Positions 1 through 8,467 are shown, numbered from the stretch's first letter. The stretch is 64,000 nt of DNA from Streptosporangium sp. NBC_01755 (GCF_035917995.1 NZ_CP109131.1:2294001-2358000); one strand, 5' to 3'. Numbers and translations are program-made. The notes: a model not told the origin generated them from the sequence alone.

Positions 1-585
1 GTAGGTGGCCCGCAGCAGCGTGCGGCAGCCGTACCGGGTGAGCACCGACCCCACCTGCGCGTCGGTACCGGCCGCGCAGGCCACCTCGGGGGCGAGGCCG
101 ACCCTGCGGGCGTACTGCTGGACCCTCCCGAGGCCGATGTACTGCAACTCGATGGGGAAGACCAGGTCCGCGGTCCAGGTGTACCAGCGTCTGGCGATGT
201 CGTCGGAGATGTAGCGGGCCTGCTCGGCGGCGGTGAGCGGGCGCGAACTCGTCTCGCGCAGCAGCCCGACCGTGCCGGTCAGCACGTTGGTGGCGGAGAT
301 GGCGAGGATCGTGCCCACCAGGATCAGAAAGATCGTACGGAAGCGGATGCCCTGTTCCAGGGTCGCCAGTTCGGCACGCTGGACCATCGCGCGGTCGCGG
401 CCCGCCGCCGGCCAGGCGCGCACACGGTATCGCCTGGGCGTGGCGCCCGACGCGGGCGTCCGCCTGGTCCCGCCGCCCCCGGCACCGCTCACCCGGGAGC
501 CGGATGGTGGCCAGCCGCCGCGAGCGCGGGAGGCCGGGGTTCCCGGACGCCGCTCCGGCTCCCGGGACCGCCCTGACTGCGACAT
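1..585 (-). CDS. Single-pass membrane protein of unknown function, downstream of mycosin (partial)
   Basis: The reading frame on the minus strand is open from an ATG at 585 to the window edge, giving 195 visible residues and no stop. The first 75 residues are rich in Arg, Gly and Pro. One hydrophobic segment follows at about residues 84-102, then an apparently extracytoplasmic domain. This part is clearly homologous to the protein at 1997-2731: both share an ARRW motif, a VFP motif, a Cys-X16-Cys pair (C170 and C187 here) and the sequence LRATY. An internal ATG at 387 (residue 67) would give a length closer to the paralogue, so the start is uncertain. It follows the mycosin on the same strand after 125 bp and probably belongs to the same transcript. 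I do not recognise the family; the position suggests a type VII secretion accessory. Confidence 0.7.
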   Translation of the reverse strand, partial: MSQSGRSREPERRPGTPASRARGGWPPSGSRVSGAGGGGTRRTPASGATPRRYRVRAWPAAGRDRAMVQRAELATLEQGIRFRTIFLILVGTILAISATNVLTGTVGLLRETSSRPLTAAEQARYISDDIARRWYTWTADLVFPIELQYIGLGRVQQYARRVGLAPEVACAAGTDAQVGSVLTRYGCRTLLRATY

Positions 586-710
586 ACTCCGATGCTACGT
601 CGCATGCCCTCTCCGCCTCATCAGCGGCGTGTATTTTCGCGGCACCAAGCCCGGCTCCGGCTCCAAGCCCGACTCCGGGCCCCGACCGCTACCGGGGCCG
701 CCCCCGGTGC

Positions 711-2003
711 TCACGGCCAGGGCGCGGCGACCGGGTCGGGCACGGGTTCCTCGTAGGTCACCGGTGAGCGTGGGCGGCCGACGGACACGGCGATCGTGAC
801 CAGGCAGGCGACCGCGCCGAGACCCGCGACCACGGCCACCCCGCCGTACAGGTTGATCCTGTGCCGGTCACGGTGGACGACCCGCACCGGCTCGACCGCC
901 AGGCCCAGCGGACGGGCGGGGTCGTGTCCGCCGGCCCCCTCGGCGGTGAGGGTGTGCCGGGAGATCCTGGCGGCCGCGGCGAGTGCCCGGGTGGCGTTGA
1001 CGACGCCGAAGCCCATACCGGTGTCGTAGCCGCCGTTGGGCCGCCGGGTGGCTCCCGCAGTGATCGCCTGGACAACCAGCACGGGCGATATTTCTGGATA
1101 TTTCGCCTTAATGAGGGCGGCGACGCCCGATACCAGGGCGGTCGCCTGCGAGGTGCCGCGACCGACCCAGTACTCGTCACCGGGGCCTGCCCCGAGGATG
1201 TCCACCCCCGGCGCGGCCACCAGGACCGAGGGGTTCCGGTTGGAGAACGAGGCCCGGCGCAGCCCCTGGTCCGTCGCGGCGACCGAGACCACCCCCGGGA
1301 AGGCCGCCGGGTAGGAGTAGGGGGCGTTGCCGCCGGCGTCGGGCTCCTCGGCACCGGCGTTGCCCGCCGCCGCGACGAGCACGACCCCCTTGGAGATCGC
1401 ATAGCGGATCGCCGACCGCTCCTCCTTGGTCGCCAGCTCCTTGGAGATCGACATGTTGATCACGTCGGCACCGTGGTCCACCGCGTACCGGATGCCCCTG
1501 GCCACCACGTTCTCGTAGCGCTCGGCGGTGTTGAACTCTCGGAAACCGGGCTCCTCGTCCTCCAGGATGACCCGCACCGACAGCACCTTCGCGCGGGGCG
1601 CGACGCCGATCACCCCGTCTGCCCCGCCCGGCCCGTGACCGTGCCCGGCGATCAGCGACGCCATGTACGTTCCGTGCAGCCGGAGGGGTTGCACACCTCG
1701 CGGGTTGGCCCCGGCGGTGAAGTCCTTGCCCTCGATCACCGATCCGGCCAGGTCGCGATGGTCGCCGTCCACCCCTGAGTCGAGCACGGCCACGGTCACG
1801 CCCTCCCCTTCCGAGACCCGCCAGGCGGCGGGCAGGCCGAGGGTCCGCAGCACATCCCGCTGGCTGTCTCTGACGTCGTCGGCCCGCGCGGCCGGGGCCA
1901 GTGCCGTCAGCCCCGTCAGTCCCGCCAACCCCGCCAGTCCCACCAGCGTTGTCGCCGCGAGCGCCCCGCAGGCGGCGGAAAGACGCCTCGGCATGGTCAG
2001 CAT
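711..2003 (-). CDS. mycP: Mycosin-type S8 serine protease of a type VII secretion locus
   Basis: This is a 430-residue subtilisin-like protease with mycosin architecture. It has a signal peptide of about 40 residues (repeated LAGLAGLTGLT core, then APAARA), the protease domain and a C-terminal membrane anchor at about residues 388-413. The triad is visible: Asp75 in VAVLDSGVDG, His110 in LHGTYMASLIAGHG and Ser285 in GTSQATALVSG, with the oxyanion Asn in AAAGNAG. Mycosins cleave or gate type VII (ESX) substrates on the outer face of the cytoplasmic membrane. The start is the ATG at 2003, which overlaps the stop of the upstream gene as ATGCTGA, indicating translational coupling; a GTG at 2009 is possible. 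The genes on both sides are paralogues of each other. Confidence 0.9.
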   Translation of the reverse strand: MLTMPRRLSAACGALAATTLVGLAGLAGLTGLTALAPAARADDVRDSQRDVLRTLGLPAAWRVSEGEGVTVAVLDSGVDGDHRDLAGSVIEGKDFTAGANPRGVQPLRLHGTYMASLIAGHGHGPGGADGVIGVAPRAKVLSVRVILEDEEPGFREFNTAERYENVVARGIRYAVDHGADVINMSISKELATKEERSAIRYAISKGVVLVAAAGNAGAEEPDAGGNAPYSYPAAFPGVVSVAATDQGLRRASFSNRNPSVLVAAPGVDILGAGPGDEYWVGRGTSQATALVSGVAALIKAKYPEISPVLVVQAITAGATRRPNGGYDTGMGFGVVNATRALAAAARISRHTLTAEGAGGHDPARPLGLAVEPVRVVHRDRHRINLYGGVAVVAGLGAVACLVTIAVSVGRPRSPVTYEEPVPDPVAAPWP

Positions 2004-2731
2004 CGCCACTCCGCGGAGGCACAGTCGGGGCGAGCGGGCCTGGACAGGCCGGCAAGGATCCGGTCGGCGATGTCGCCGGTGAACGCGAACAGGGTGGGCC
2101 GCTGCTCGCCGACCGCACTGGCGGGCCGGCCGTCTGTCTGGCCGACCGTGGCCATCACCACGTACGTGCCCGCCTGCCGGACGAGGCCGGCCTGGCGCCC
2201 GGCGGAGACGAACCGGTCCGCGACGGTGCCGGGGAAGGCCAGCGCCCTCAGACCCGGCAGGGGCCGGCCCCCTCTGGGCAGCGCCGCCTTGGCCCTGGTG
2301 GCGCCGATCTCGTCGGCGAAGGCCGCGACCCCGATGGTGACGACGACCCCCTGGAGCGCGTCGATGTAGGTGGCGCGCAGGATGCCCAGGCAGCCGGCCT
2401 GCCGCAGCGCCTTGCGCAGCTTGGCGTCGACCGCGTCGTCACAGCGGGTCTCCGGCGAGATGCCCACCCTCTGCGCTTTTTCCTCGCCCCCCTGCTCCGC
2501 GGCGTAACGGACCGTCTTGGGGAAGACCCGTCCGGCGGGCCACGCCTGCCAGCGCCGGGCCACCTCGTCGAGGGCTGCCCGATCGAGCTCCGCCTGGGTC
2601 GGCCCCCGGGTGAGCTCCGCCCCGGCGGCGCTGGTCGCCACCCCGGCCACGACCGCGCAGAACAGCGTCAGCGCCGATGCCACGACCAGCGTCGGCCATG
2701 AATGCCGTCGCTGACGTGGGACTTCGTTCAC
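1997..2731 (-). CDS. Single-pass membrane protein of unknown function, upstream of mycosin
   Basis: A 244-residue protein with one membrane segment at about residues 12-34 and a C-terminal extracytoplasmic domain. The GTG start at 2731 is chosen because AAGG lies 8 nt upstream; longer reading would run backwards through the moeZ terminator. The domain carries C97-X16-C114, which aligns with the same pair in the protein at 1-585, and a second Cys pair near the end (C237, C244). The shared ARRW, VFP and LRATY motifs make the two proteins a duplicated family flanking the mycosin. Its stop codon overlaps the mycosin start. The sequence does not look like EccB, EccC, EccD or EccE. Function is unknown; a periplasmic-side partner of the protease is inferred from position only. 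Confidence 0.8.
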   Translation of the reverse strand: MNEVPRQRRHSWPTLVVASALTLFCAVVAGVATSAAGAELTRGPTQAELDRAALDEVARRWQAWPAGRVFPKTVRYAAEQGGEEKAQRVGISPETRCDDAVDAKLRKALRQAGCLGILRATYIDALQGVVVTIGVAAFADEIGATRAKAALPRGGRPLPGLRALAFPGTVADRFVSAGRQAGLVRQAGTYVVMATVGQTDGRPASAVGEQRPTLFAFTGDIADRILAGLSRPARPDCASAEWRC

Positions 2732-2848
2732 GCTCTCGACCTTAATGCGGTGAGGCGGGTGGCATCCGCCGTTCCGTCCATATCCGTCGGCATGGAAAGC
2801 ACATGTGGCGGCGGCGCGAGTGCCGCCCGAACGGCAGGGGAACAGCGA

Positions 2849-2880
2849 GCGCCCCGTGGAGCGCGTGCTCCACGGGGCGC
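2849..2880 (-). terminator. Hairpin terminator after moeZ
   Basis: A perfect 14-bp inverted repeat (2849-2862 with 2867-2880) with a 4-nt loop lies 27 bp after the moeZ stop codon. No U-tract follows, which is common for actinobacterial intrinsic terminators. It separates moeZ from the downstream membrane protein and mycosin genes. Confidence 0.75.
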
Positions 2881-2906
2881 GTGCCGTGAAAACCCCGCCG
2901 GGTCGG

Positions 2907-4088
2907 TCAGTAGGTCGGCAGGCTCGGGTCGACGGTCTTGATCCAGCTGAGCACGCCACCGCCCACGTGGACGGCGTCGTAGAAGCCGGCGCTCTTGACG
3001 ACCGCCAGAACCTCGGCGGAACGGGCACCGGACTTGCAGTGCAGGACGATCTTCTTGTCCTGCGGGAGCCTCTCCAGCGCGGACCCGTTGAGGAACTCGC
3101 CCTTGGGGATGAGCACGGCACCGGGGATGGACACGATCTCGTACTCGTTCGGCTCGCGAACGTCGATCACGTAGATGTTCTCGTCCGCGTCCTGCATGGA
3201 CTTGAGATCGGCCGCGGTGATCGTGGAGCCGGAGACGGCCTCCTGGGCCTCCTCGGAGACCGCGCCGCAGAACGCCTCGTAGTCCTCCAGGAGCTGGGTG
3301 ACCGTCGGATTCTTGCCGCAGAGCACGCACTCGGGGTCCTTGCGGACCTTGACCGAGCGGTAGTTCATCTCCAGGGCGTCGTAGATCATCAGACGGCCGA
3401 CCAGCGGCTCACCGATGCCCGCGAGGAGCTTGATGGCCTCGTTGACCTGGATGGAGCCGATCGACGCGCACAGCACGCCGAGCACGCCGCCCTCGGCGCA
3501 CGAGGGGACCATGCCGGGCGGCGGGGGCTCGGGGTAGAGGCAGCGGTAGCAGGGGCCGTGCTCGGCCCAGAAGACGCTGGCCTGACCGTCGAAGCGGTAG
3601 ATGGAGCCCCAGACATACGGCTTGCCGAGGAGGACCGCCGCGTCGTTGACCATGTAGCGGGTGGCGAAGTTGTCCGTGCCGTCCACGATCAGGTCGTAGC
3701 CGGCGAAGATCTCCATCACGTTGTCGGTGGTGAGCGCCTCGTTGTGGACGATCACGTTGACCAGGGGGTTGATCTCCCTGACGCTGTCCGCGGCGCTCTC
3801 CGCCTTGGGACGGCCGATGTCGGACTGGCCGTGGATGACCTGCCGCTGCAGGTTGGACTCGTCGACCACGTCGAAGTCGATGATGCCGAGCGTGCCCACT
3901 CCCGCGGCGGCGAGGTAGAGCAGCCCCGGGGAACCCAGGCCGCCCGCGCCCACACAGAGCACCTTCGCGTTCTTCAGGCGCTTCTGCCCGGCCATGCCCA
4001 CGTCCGGGATGATCAGGTGACGCGAGTAACGGCGCACCTCGTCGACGGTCAACTCGGCTGCCGGCTCTACCAGCGGTGGCAACGACAC
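2907..4088 (-). CDS. moeZ: Adenylyltransferase/sulfurtransferase MoeZ (MoeB-rhodanese fusion)
   Basis: A 393-residue protein that adenylates the C-terminus of ubiquitin-like sulfur carriers (MoaD or ThiS types) and loads sulfur on them for molybdopterin, thiamine or cysteine synthesis. The N-terminal ThiF/MoeB domain has the nucleotide loop VGAGGLGSP, the family motif ESNLQRQ, the adenylation-site region with GTDNF, and zinc-type Cys pairs CYRC and CVLC. The C-terminal rhodanese domain (about residues 290-393) has the active-site loop CKSGARS, with Cys as sulfur acceptor. Start is a GTG with GGGAG about 8 nt upstream. Length matches actinobacterial MoeZ. It is monocistronic, ending at a strong hairpin. 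Confidence 0.95.
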   Translation of the reverse strand: MSLPPLVEPAAELTVDEVRRYSRHLIIPDVGMAGQKRLKNAKVLCVGAGGLGSPGLLYLAAAGVGTLGIIDFDVVDESNLQRQVIHGQSDIGRPKAESAADSVREINPLVNVIVHNEALTTDNVMEIFAGYDLIVDGTDNFATRYMVNDAAVLLGKPYVWGSIYRFDGQASVFWAEHGPCYRCLYPEPPPPGMVPSCAEGGVLGVLCASIGSIQVNEAIKLLAGIGEPLVGRLMIYDALEMNYRSVKVRKDPECVLCGKNPTVTQLLEDYEAFCGAVSEEAQEAVSGSTITAADLKSMQDADENIYVIDVREPNEYEIVSIPGAVLIPKGEFLNGSALERLPQDKKIVLHCKSGARSAEVLAVVKSAGFYDAVHVGGGVLSWIKTVDPSLPTY

Positions 4089-4168
4089 AGTTCTGCTCCC
4101 GTTTCAGGGGGTCTTGACGATACGGCTAGCGCAGCACGCTCCACTCACAACCTAACCTGGTGCCCTGG

Positions 4169-5080
4169 TCATTCCCCAACCGGAGTGAGGACCGTCTCAC
4201 CTATCAGGATCCTGGCCTCGCGGGCCACCCTGCCGGGGAACTCCATCTGGGCCACATGCCCGGCGTCGGGCAGCAGCACCAGCCTCACCTGCGGGAACGT
4301 CCGGCCGGCCCGGGCCGCCATCCGAGGGTTGACGAGCCGGTCGTGGCGGCCGTGCACGACCAGTGTGGGCGCGGTCACCTGGGCCGCCTGCCGCCACAGG
4401 TTCGTCTCGCCGCGCCGGAAGTACTCGGCGACGATGCCGCGCGCCGAGTTGATCAGTGCCGCCCCCGCGTACGGGAGACCGTCCCTGCGGCGCAGCTCCT
4501 CGATCGCCTCCTTGAGCCGCTCCGGGTGAATCCTCCCCACATCGGCGTAACACATGGCGAGCGTGGCACCGAGTCTGCGCTCGGCGGGCAGGAGGCTCAG
4601 CCGGCTCGCCGCCCACTCGCCGAGCCTGGGCACGGTGGACAGCGCCACCCGCGCGGGACCGTACCTGGGCAGCAGATCGGGCAGGGCCGGTGAGATCAGG
4701 GTGAGCGAGCGGACCAGGTCGGGGCGGGTGGCGGCGACCCGCACGGAGACGGCTCCGCCCAGGGAGTTGCCGAACAGGTGTACGGGGGCTCGTGAGACCT
4801 GCTCTATCAGGGCGGTGACGGTCCGGACGTAGGCGTCGACGGAGTAGTCGCCGCCGGGCGGCTCGGGCGAGTATCCGGCCCCTGGCAGGTCGACGGCGTG
4901 GCCGGTCACCACGTCGGACAACTCACCCATCAGATCTGTCCAGTTGGTCGCGGAGCCCGCGAGGCCGTGCACATAGACGGCGGTCTCCGCGGGGCCTGGC
5001 GGCGTCGACCGCACATGGATTCGCTGATCGCCGAGGTCGATCATCTCGCCCTGCCAGCTGGGGATCGGTTTGTGCACCAC
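4169..5080 (-). CDS. Alpha/beta hydrolase (LipV-like position)
   Basis: A 303-residue alpha/beta-hydrolase-fold enzyme. The nucleophile elbow is GNSLGG, the oxyanion region is YVHGLAGSA, the acid lies in VHGRHDRLV and the His in DAGHVAQ. The GTG at 5080 is preceded by AGGAGG with 5-nt spacing, which fixes the start; the reading frame continues upstream without a good site. No signal peptide, so it is probably cytoplasmic. Substrate cannot be read from sequence. It lies between moeZ and the TetR/DUF3107/helicase group, the place where M. tuberculosis has the esterase LipV, so an esterase role is a reasonable guess. Confidence 0.85.
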   Translation of the reverse strand: MVHKPIPSWQGEMIDLGDQRIHVRSTPPGPAETAVYVHGLAGSATNWTDLMGELSDVVTGHAVDLPGAGYSPEPPGGDYSVDAYVRTVTALIEQVSRAPVHLFGNSLGGAVSVRVAATRPDLVRSLTLISPALPDLLPRYGPARVALSTVPRLGEWAASRLSLLPAERRLGATLAMCYADVGRIHPERLKEAIEELRRRDGLPYAGAALINSARGIVAEYFRRGETNLWRQAAQVTAPTLVVHGRHDRLVNPRMAARAGRTFPQVRLVLLPDAGHVAQMEFPGRVAREARILIGETVLTPVGE

Positions 5081-5483
5081 TCGTACCTCCTGTCGCCCCT
5101 CCGCCCTTCCACGATAGTTCGCCTCGCGACACGCCGGACGACGGCCCCCGGGTACCACAAAAGGCACATAAGCCTATTTTCGCCAGATGTCTTTTTATTA
5201 CACGCTTTATCACCATTAGCTAGATGCCTCCTTCAATGCCCTGTACTTCAAAGAACAAATGCGACATTAAAGACATTTAACCCGAAAGCAGCCGCTAAGT
5301 ATCCAAGATCGGCCACAAATAGATAAGGAGAGGGCAAAAGGCTTTGATCTCTGTTTATCGGCAGACATGCGAGGAAATCATGACAACCAGGGATGGCTCA
5401 CCACTGGCCATCTCCGGTAATTCTCGATCGATTCGGTAAATGCCGAAAATCGGGGCAACCGATCCTTTCAAGGGGGAAACGCA
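5081..5483. other. Intergenic region with AT-rich block and conserved leader of first small secreted protein
   Basis: No gene is seen. Bases 5160-5330 are unusually AT-rich for this genome. From 5255 the sequence begins the leader that recurs upstream of the two following copies (6331 and 7258). It includes a short stem at 5392-5397/5407-5412 and an invariant 5-bp hairpin (ATCGG/CCGAT) just before the AAGGGGG ribosome-binding site. Promoters for the hydrolase and for the secreted protein should both lie here. Confidence 0.5.
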
Positions 5484-5801
5484 ATGCCCAAGTTCAAGGG
5501 TGTCCTCGCAGGGCTCGCGATCAGCACGGCGCTGACCGGCGGAGTCGTCGGCATGGGCGCGGCGACCACCGTCACCAGCGCCAGCGCGACGACCACCACG
5601 ATCACCGGCGCCGCCTTCCCGACCTGGGGCGGCGGCTGCGGTCGCGGCTGCGGTTGCAGCCGCTCGCACCACCACCGTCGTAGCCACCACCGCTTCAGGC
5701 TGATCATCAACAACCACAACAACAACAACAACCGCCTGGACAACTTCAACCGCAACGACCGCCTCGTGCCCGTTCTCGCCGAGCGCGACGGCAGGGAGTA
5801 G
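5484..5801 (+). CDS. Small secreted Cys/His/Asn-rich protein, copy 1
   Basis: A 105-residue protein starting at an ATG preceded by AAGGGGG. Residues 1-35 form a classical signal peptide (positively charged MPKFKG, hydrophobic Gly/Ala-rich core, cleavage likely after SASA). The mature part of about 70 residues has a Gly/Cys stretch with spaced Cys residues (GGGCGRGCGC), a His/Arg cluster, the conserved HHRFRLIINN motif, an Asn run and a charged tail ending in LAERDGRE. I do not recognise the family. Cys, His and Asn density suggests metal or surface binding, but that is speculation. It is the first of three tandem paralogues, each with its own leader and terminator. Confidence 0.75.
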   Translation: MPKFKGVLAGLAISTALTGGVVGMGAATTVTSASATTTTITGAAFPTWGGGCGRGCGCSRSHHHRRSHHRFRLIINNHNNNNNRLDNFNRNDRLVPVLAERDGRE

Positions 5802-6558
5802 CAGGCCTCCCGGTCACCGGACCGAGGTCGCACCCCCGACCGGGGCGCGGCACGGCCAGAACATGAGGCCACCCACGGCCGAATCCGCGATGTCGAGCGG
5901 CTTCGGAACCGTAACGGAGCGACAGGACCCCATATTCGCCACGATCACCACTTCTCACCGAGAAAAAGCGATCGAACAGCGGAAACGGGAACTTGAGGAG
6001 AAATCCCCAAGACCCTGACTCCCAACACAGTGCGAGTTCTCATTTCTCAGGAATTACAGCGGGGCCTCGCGGTTTTCGAACCGCGAGGCCCTCGCCCATG
6101 CACCCGGCCCCCCGGCACATCACCTTCCCCACCCCCTCCCCAACACCCCTCACCTCGACACCGACGCACGAGAACGGCCCCCACGGCATCCACCCACGCT
6201 CACCGGATTCGACAGCAGGACACCTCGGAGACGACCCCGGCAGGACCCCCAGAAAGCCGGCGAGGATTCCCCCCACCGCACTCCGCCCCTCCCCTCGACA
6301 ACGCCCCGGCGCCCTCCCCCCACACAAAGCACAAATACGACATTAAGAACATCTCACTTTAAAACAACTAATAAGAGTTCGACATCAACCATAAGGAGAT
6401 AAGAAGAGGGCAAAAGCCTTCGATCTCTGTTTGTCGGAAGAGATACCAGGAAACCATGACAACCAGGGATGACTCATCACCGATCATCTCCGGCTTTTCC
6501 GACCAATCCGGTAAATGCCGAAAATCGGGGCAACCGATCCTTTCAAGGGGGAAACGCA
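5802..6558 (+). other. Intergenic block between copies 1 and 2: conserved downstream sequence, terminator, second leader
   Basis: No gene is supported. It contains sequence conserved after copies 1 and 2 (about 5800-6060), the terminator hairpin at 6062-6091, a C-rich spacer, and from 6331 the second leader. Its structural stem is at 6468-6473/6483-6488 and its invariant hairpin lies directly before the AAGGGGG site. The purpose of the long conserved 3' segment between stop codon and hairpin is unknown. Confidence 0.5.
6062..6091 (+). terminator. Terminator hairpin after copy 1
   Basis: A perfect 13-bp stem with TTCG tetraloop (GGGCCTCGCGGTT and its complement). It lies about 260 bp after the stop codon of copy 1 and is repeated after copies 2 and 3. 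Confidence 0.75.
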
Positions 6559-6879
6559 ATGCCCAAGTTCAAGGGTGTCCTCGCAGGGCTCGCGATCAGC
6601 ACGGCGCTGACCGGCGGAGTCGTCGGCATGGGCGCAGCGACCACCGTCACCAGCGCCAGCGCGACGACCACCACGATCACCGGCGCCGCCTTCCCGACCT
6701 GCGGCGGCGGCAGCTGCAGGCGTGGCTGCGGCTGCTGCTGCCGCAGCTCGCACCACCGTTACAGCCGCCACCGCTTCAGGCTGATCATCAACAACCGCAA
6801 CAACAACGACAACCACCTGGACAACTTCAACCGCAACGACCGCCTCGTGCCCGTTCTCGCCGAGCGCGACGGCAGGTAA
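6559..6879 (+). CDS. Small secreted Cys/His/Asn-rich protein, copy 2
   Basis: A 106-residue paralogue of the protein at 5484. The signal peptide is identical (residues 1-35). The Cys region is expanded and differs (CGGGSCRRGCGCCCRS, seven Cys), the FRLIINN motif is kept, and the Asn-rich segment and LAERDGR ending are nearly the same. The upstream AAGGGGGAAACGCA site is identical in all three copies. The sequence suggests secretion by the Sec pathway and diversification of the Cys-rich segment. No family is recognised; function unknown. Confidence 0.75.
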   Translation: MPKFKGVLAGLAISTALTGGVVGMGAATTVTSASATTTTITGAAFPTCGGGSCRRGCGCCCRSSHHRYSRHRFRLIINNRNNNDNHLDNFNRNDRLVPVLAERDGR

Positions 6880-7486
6880 TAGCAGGCCTCCCGGTCACCG
6901 GACCGAGGTCGCACCCCCGACCGGGGCGCGGCACGGTCGGAACACGAGGCCACCCACGGCCGAATCCGCGATGTCGAGCGGCTTCGGAACCGTAACGGAG
7001 CGACAGGACCCCATATTCGCCACGATCACCACTTCTCACCGAGAAAAAGCGATCGAACAGCGGAAACGGGAACTTGAGGAGAAATCCCCAAGACCCTGAC
7101 TCCCAACACAGTGCGAGTTCTCATTTCTCAGGAATTACAGCGGGGCCTCGCGGTTTTCGAACCGCGAGGCCCTCGCCCATGCACCCGGCCCCCGGCACAT
7201 CACCTTCCCCACCCCCTCCCCAACACCCCTCACCTCGACACCCCTCCCCCACAAAGCACAAATGCGACATTAAGAACATTTCATTTGAAATCAATCAATA
7301 AGAGTTCAACATCGATGATAAATATCTAAGGAGAGAGCAAAAGCCTTCGATCTCCGTTTATCAGCAGAGATGCCAGGAAACTATGACAACCAGGGATGGC
7401 TCATCACCGGCTATCTCCGGCAATTTCCTACCAACCCAGGAAATGCAGAAAATCGGGGCAACCGATCCTTTCAAGGGGGAAACGCA
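6880..7486 (+). other. Intergenic block between copies 2 and 3
   Basis: No gene is supported. It contains the same conserved downstream segment as after copy 1, the terminator at 7143-7172, a shortened C-rich spacer, and from 7258 the third leader with its stem at 7395-7400/7410-7415. Confidence 0.5.
7143..7172 (+). terminator. Terminator hairpin after copy 2
   Basis: Identical to the hairpin after copy 1: a 13-bp perfect stem with TTCG loop, about 260 bp after the stop codon of copy 2. Confidence 0.75.
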
Positions 7487-7858
7487 ATGCCCAAGTTCAA
7501 GGGTGTCCTCGTAGGGCTCGCGATCAGCACGGCGCTGACCGGCGGAGTCGTCGGCATGGGCGCAGCGACCACCGTCACCAGCGCCAGCGCGATGACCACC
7601 ACGGTCACCTCCGTCGCCTTCCCGACCTGGGGCGGCGGCTGCGGTGGCGGCTGCCACCGCCGTCACAGCCACCGGCGGTTCAGGCTGATCATCAACAACC
7701 ACAACAACAACCGCAACCACCTGAGGAACGACAACCGCCAGGACCGCTTCGAGCCCCTCCGCGAGGAGCGCCGCCGCGACGGCCGCGACGGCAACGGTGG
7801 CGGCAACGGTGGCGGCAACGGTGGCAACAACGACCTTGCCGCCCCCCCGGTCTCCTAG
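7487..7858 (+). CDS. Small secreted His/Asn/Gly-rich protein, copy 3
   Basis: A 123-residue paralogue of the two preceding genes. The signal peptide is the same apart from two substitutions. The Cys segment is reduced (GGGCGGGCHRRHSH), the FRLIINNHNNN core is conserved, and the C-terminus is replaced by an Arg/Asp-rich stretch and a Gly-Asn tail (GNGGGNGGGNGG) that looks like slippage of a 12-bp repeat. It keeps the identical ribosome-binding site and leader. This copy is the most divergent and may be diverging in function. Extracellular location is predicted; role unknown. Confidence 0.75.
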   Translation: MPKFKGVLVGLAISTALTGGVVGMGAATTVTSASAMTTTVTSVAFPTWGGGCGGGCHRRHSHRRFRLIINNHNNNRNHLRNDNRQDRFEPLREERRRDGRDGNGGGNGGGNGGNNDLAAPPVS

Positions 7859-8467
7859 TCTCCTGACCAGGGCCGCGCGCCCCGGGCGGGGCGCGGCACG
7901 ACCAGAGGCCGAAACCACATACGGCCGGATCCGCGATTTCCAGTGGCTCCGAAACCGTGACGGAGAGACAGGATCCCGCATTCGCCACGATCACGGCTTC
8001 TCACCGAGAAAAAGCGGTCGGACGGCAAATACCGGAGCTTGAGGAGAAGTGCCTAAGCTCCTGGCTCTCATATACAGTGCGAGTTCTCATTTCTCAGGAA
8101 TTACCGGCGGGGCCCGCGGTTTTCAAACCGCGGGCCCCGCTGCGACATCCCCCGCCCCTCTGCCAAATCCCCCGCCCCTCCGCCAACCCTCTCCCTCGAA
8201 TGTCGGTCGAGCGGCGCCCGCCCCCGGTCACCTCAATGCCGACGCGACCCACCGGGCCCGACACCTCCGGCCAACTATCGCATACATGTTCTAAAAATCG
8301 CCGGACAGATGTAAAGCATCGCCAATGCGGCAGGTACCGCCATGGGCAATCCGATGCCGTGCCTTTCTCAGCGCGCGGCATCCGAGGTCGTACGCTGGGC
8401 GATGTCCGACGTTTGCAGGAACCGGGCCAGGACAGGAAACGTGCCGAAGCCCGGATGACGACAGGGG
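7859..8467 (+). other. Intergenic region: end of third unit, terminator and upstream region of acidic protein
   Basis: No gene is supported. It contains the diverged downstream segment of copy 3, the hairpin at 8107-8140, a C-rich stretch, and a less GC-rich segment (8270-8300) that probably holds the promoter of the acidic protein at 8468. Confidence 0.45.
8107..8140 (+). terminator. Terminator hairpin after copy 3
   Basis: A 15-16 bp perfect stem around a TTCA-type loop (GCGGGGCCCGCGGTT and its complement). The stem sequence differs from copies 1 and 2, yet pairing is fully kept, which supports selection on the hairpin. Confidence 0.75.

Larger units (their letters stand above)
5255..8140 (+). 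repeat. Three tandem approximately 0.9-1.1 kb repeat units, each leader + small secreted protein gene + terminator
   Basis: Units begin at 5255, 6331 and 7258, at the shared sequence ACAAATRCGACATTAA, and end at strong hairpins. Each holds a conserved leader, a gene for a small secreted protein and about 250 bp of conserved downstream sequence ending in the hairpin. Units 1 and 2 are nearly identical from the ATG through the downstream block. Unit 3 diverges in the second half of the gene and in its hairpin. The DNA between hairpin 2 and leader 3 is about 150 bp shorter than between hairpin 1 and leader 2. This is a recent tandem gene amplification. Confidence 0.85.

Noticed and set aside
2805-4529. 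A 574-residue open frame antisense to moeZ and the hydrolase
   Set aside because: It is the high-GC shadow of two well-recognised genes; composition is skewed (Asp, Val, Arg, Gly) and it has no ribosome-binding site or family.
5330-5483. Cyclic di-GMP or cyclic di-AMP riboswitch
   Set aside because: Short stretches such as GCAAAAGCC and GGGGCAACC are suggestive, but the order and helices of those classes cannot be matched. Kept as an unassigned conserved leader.
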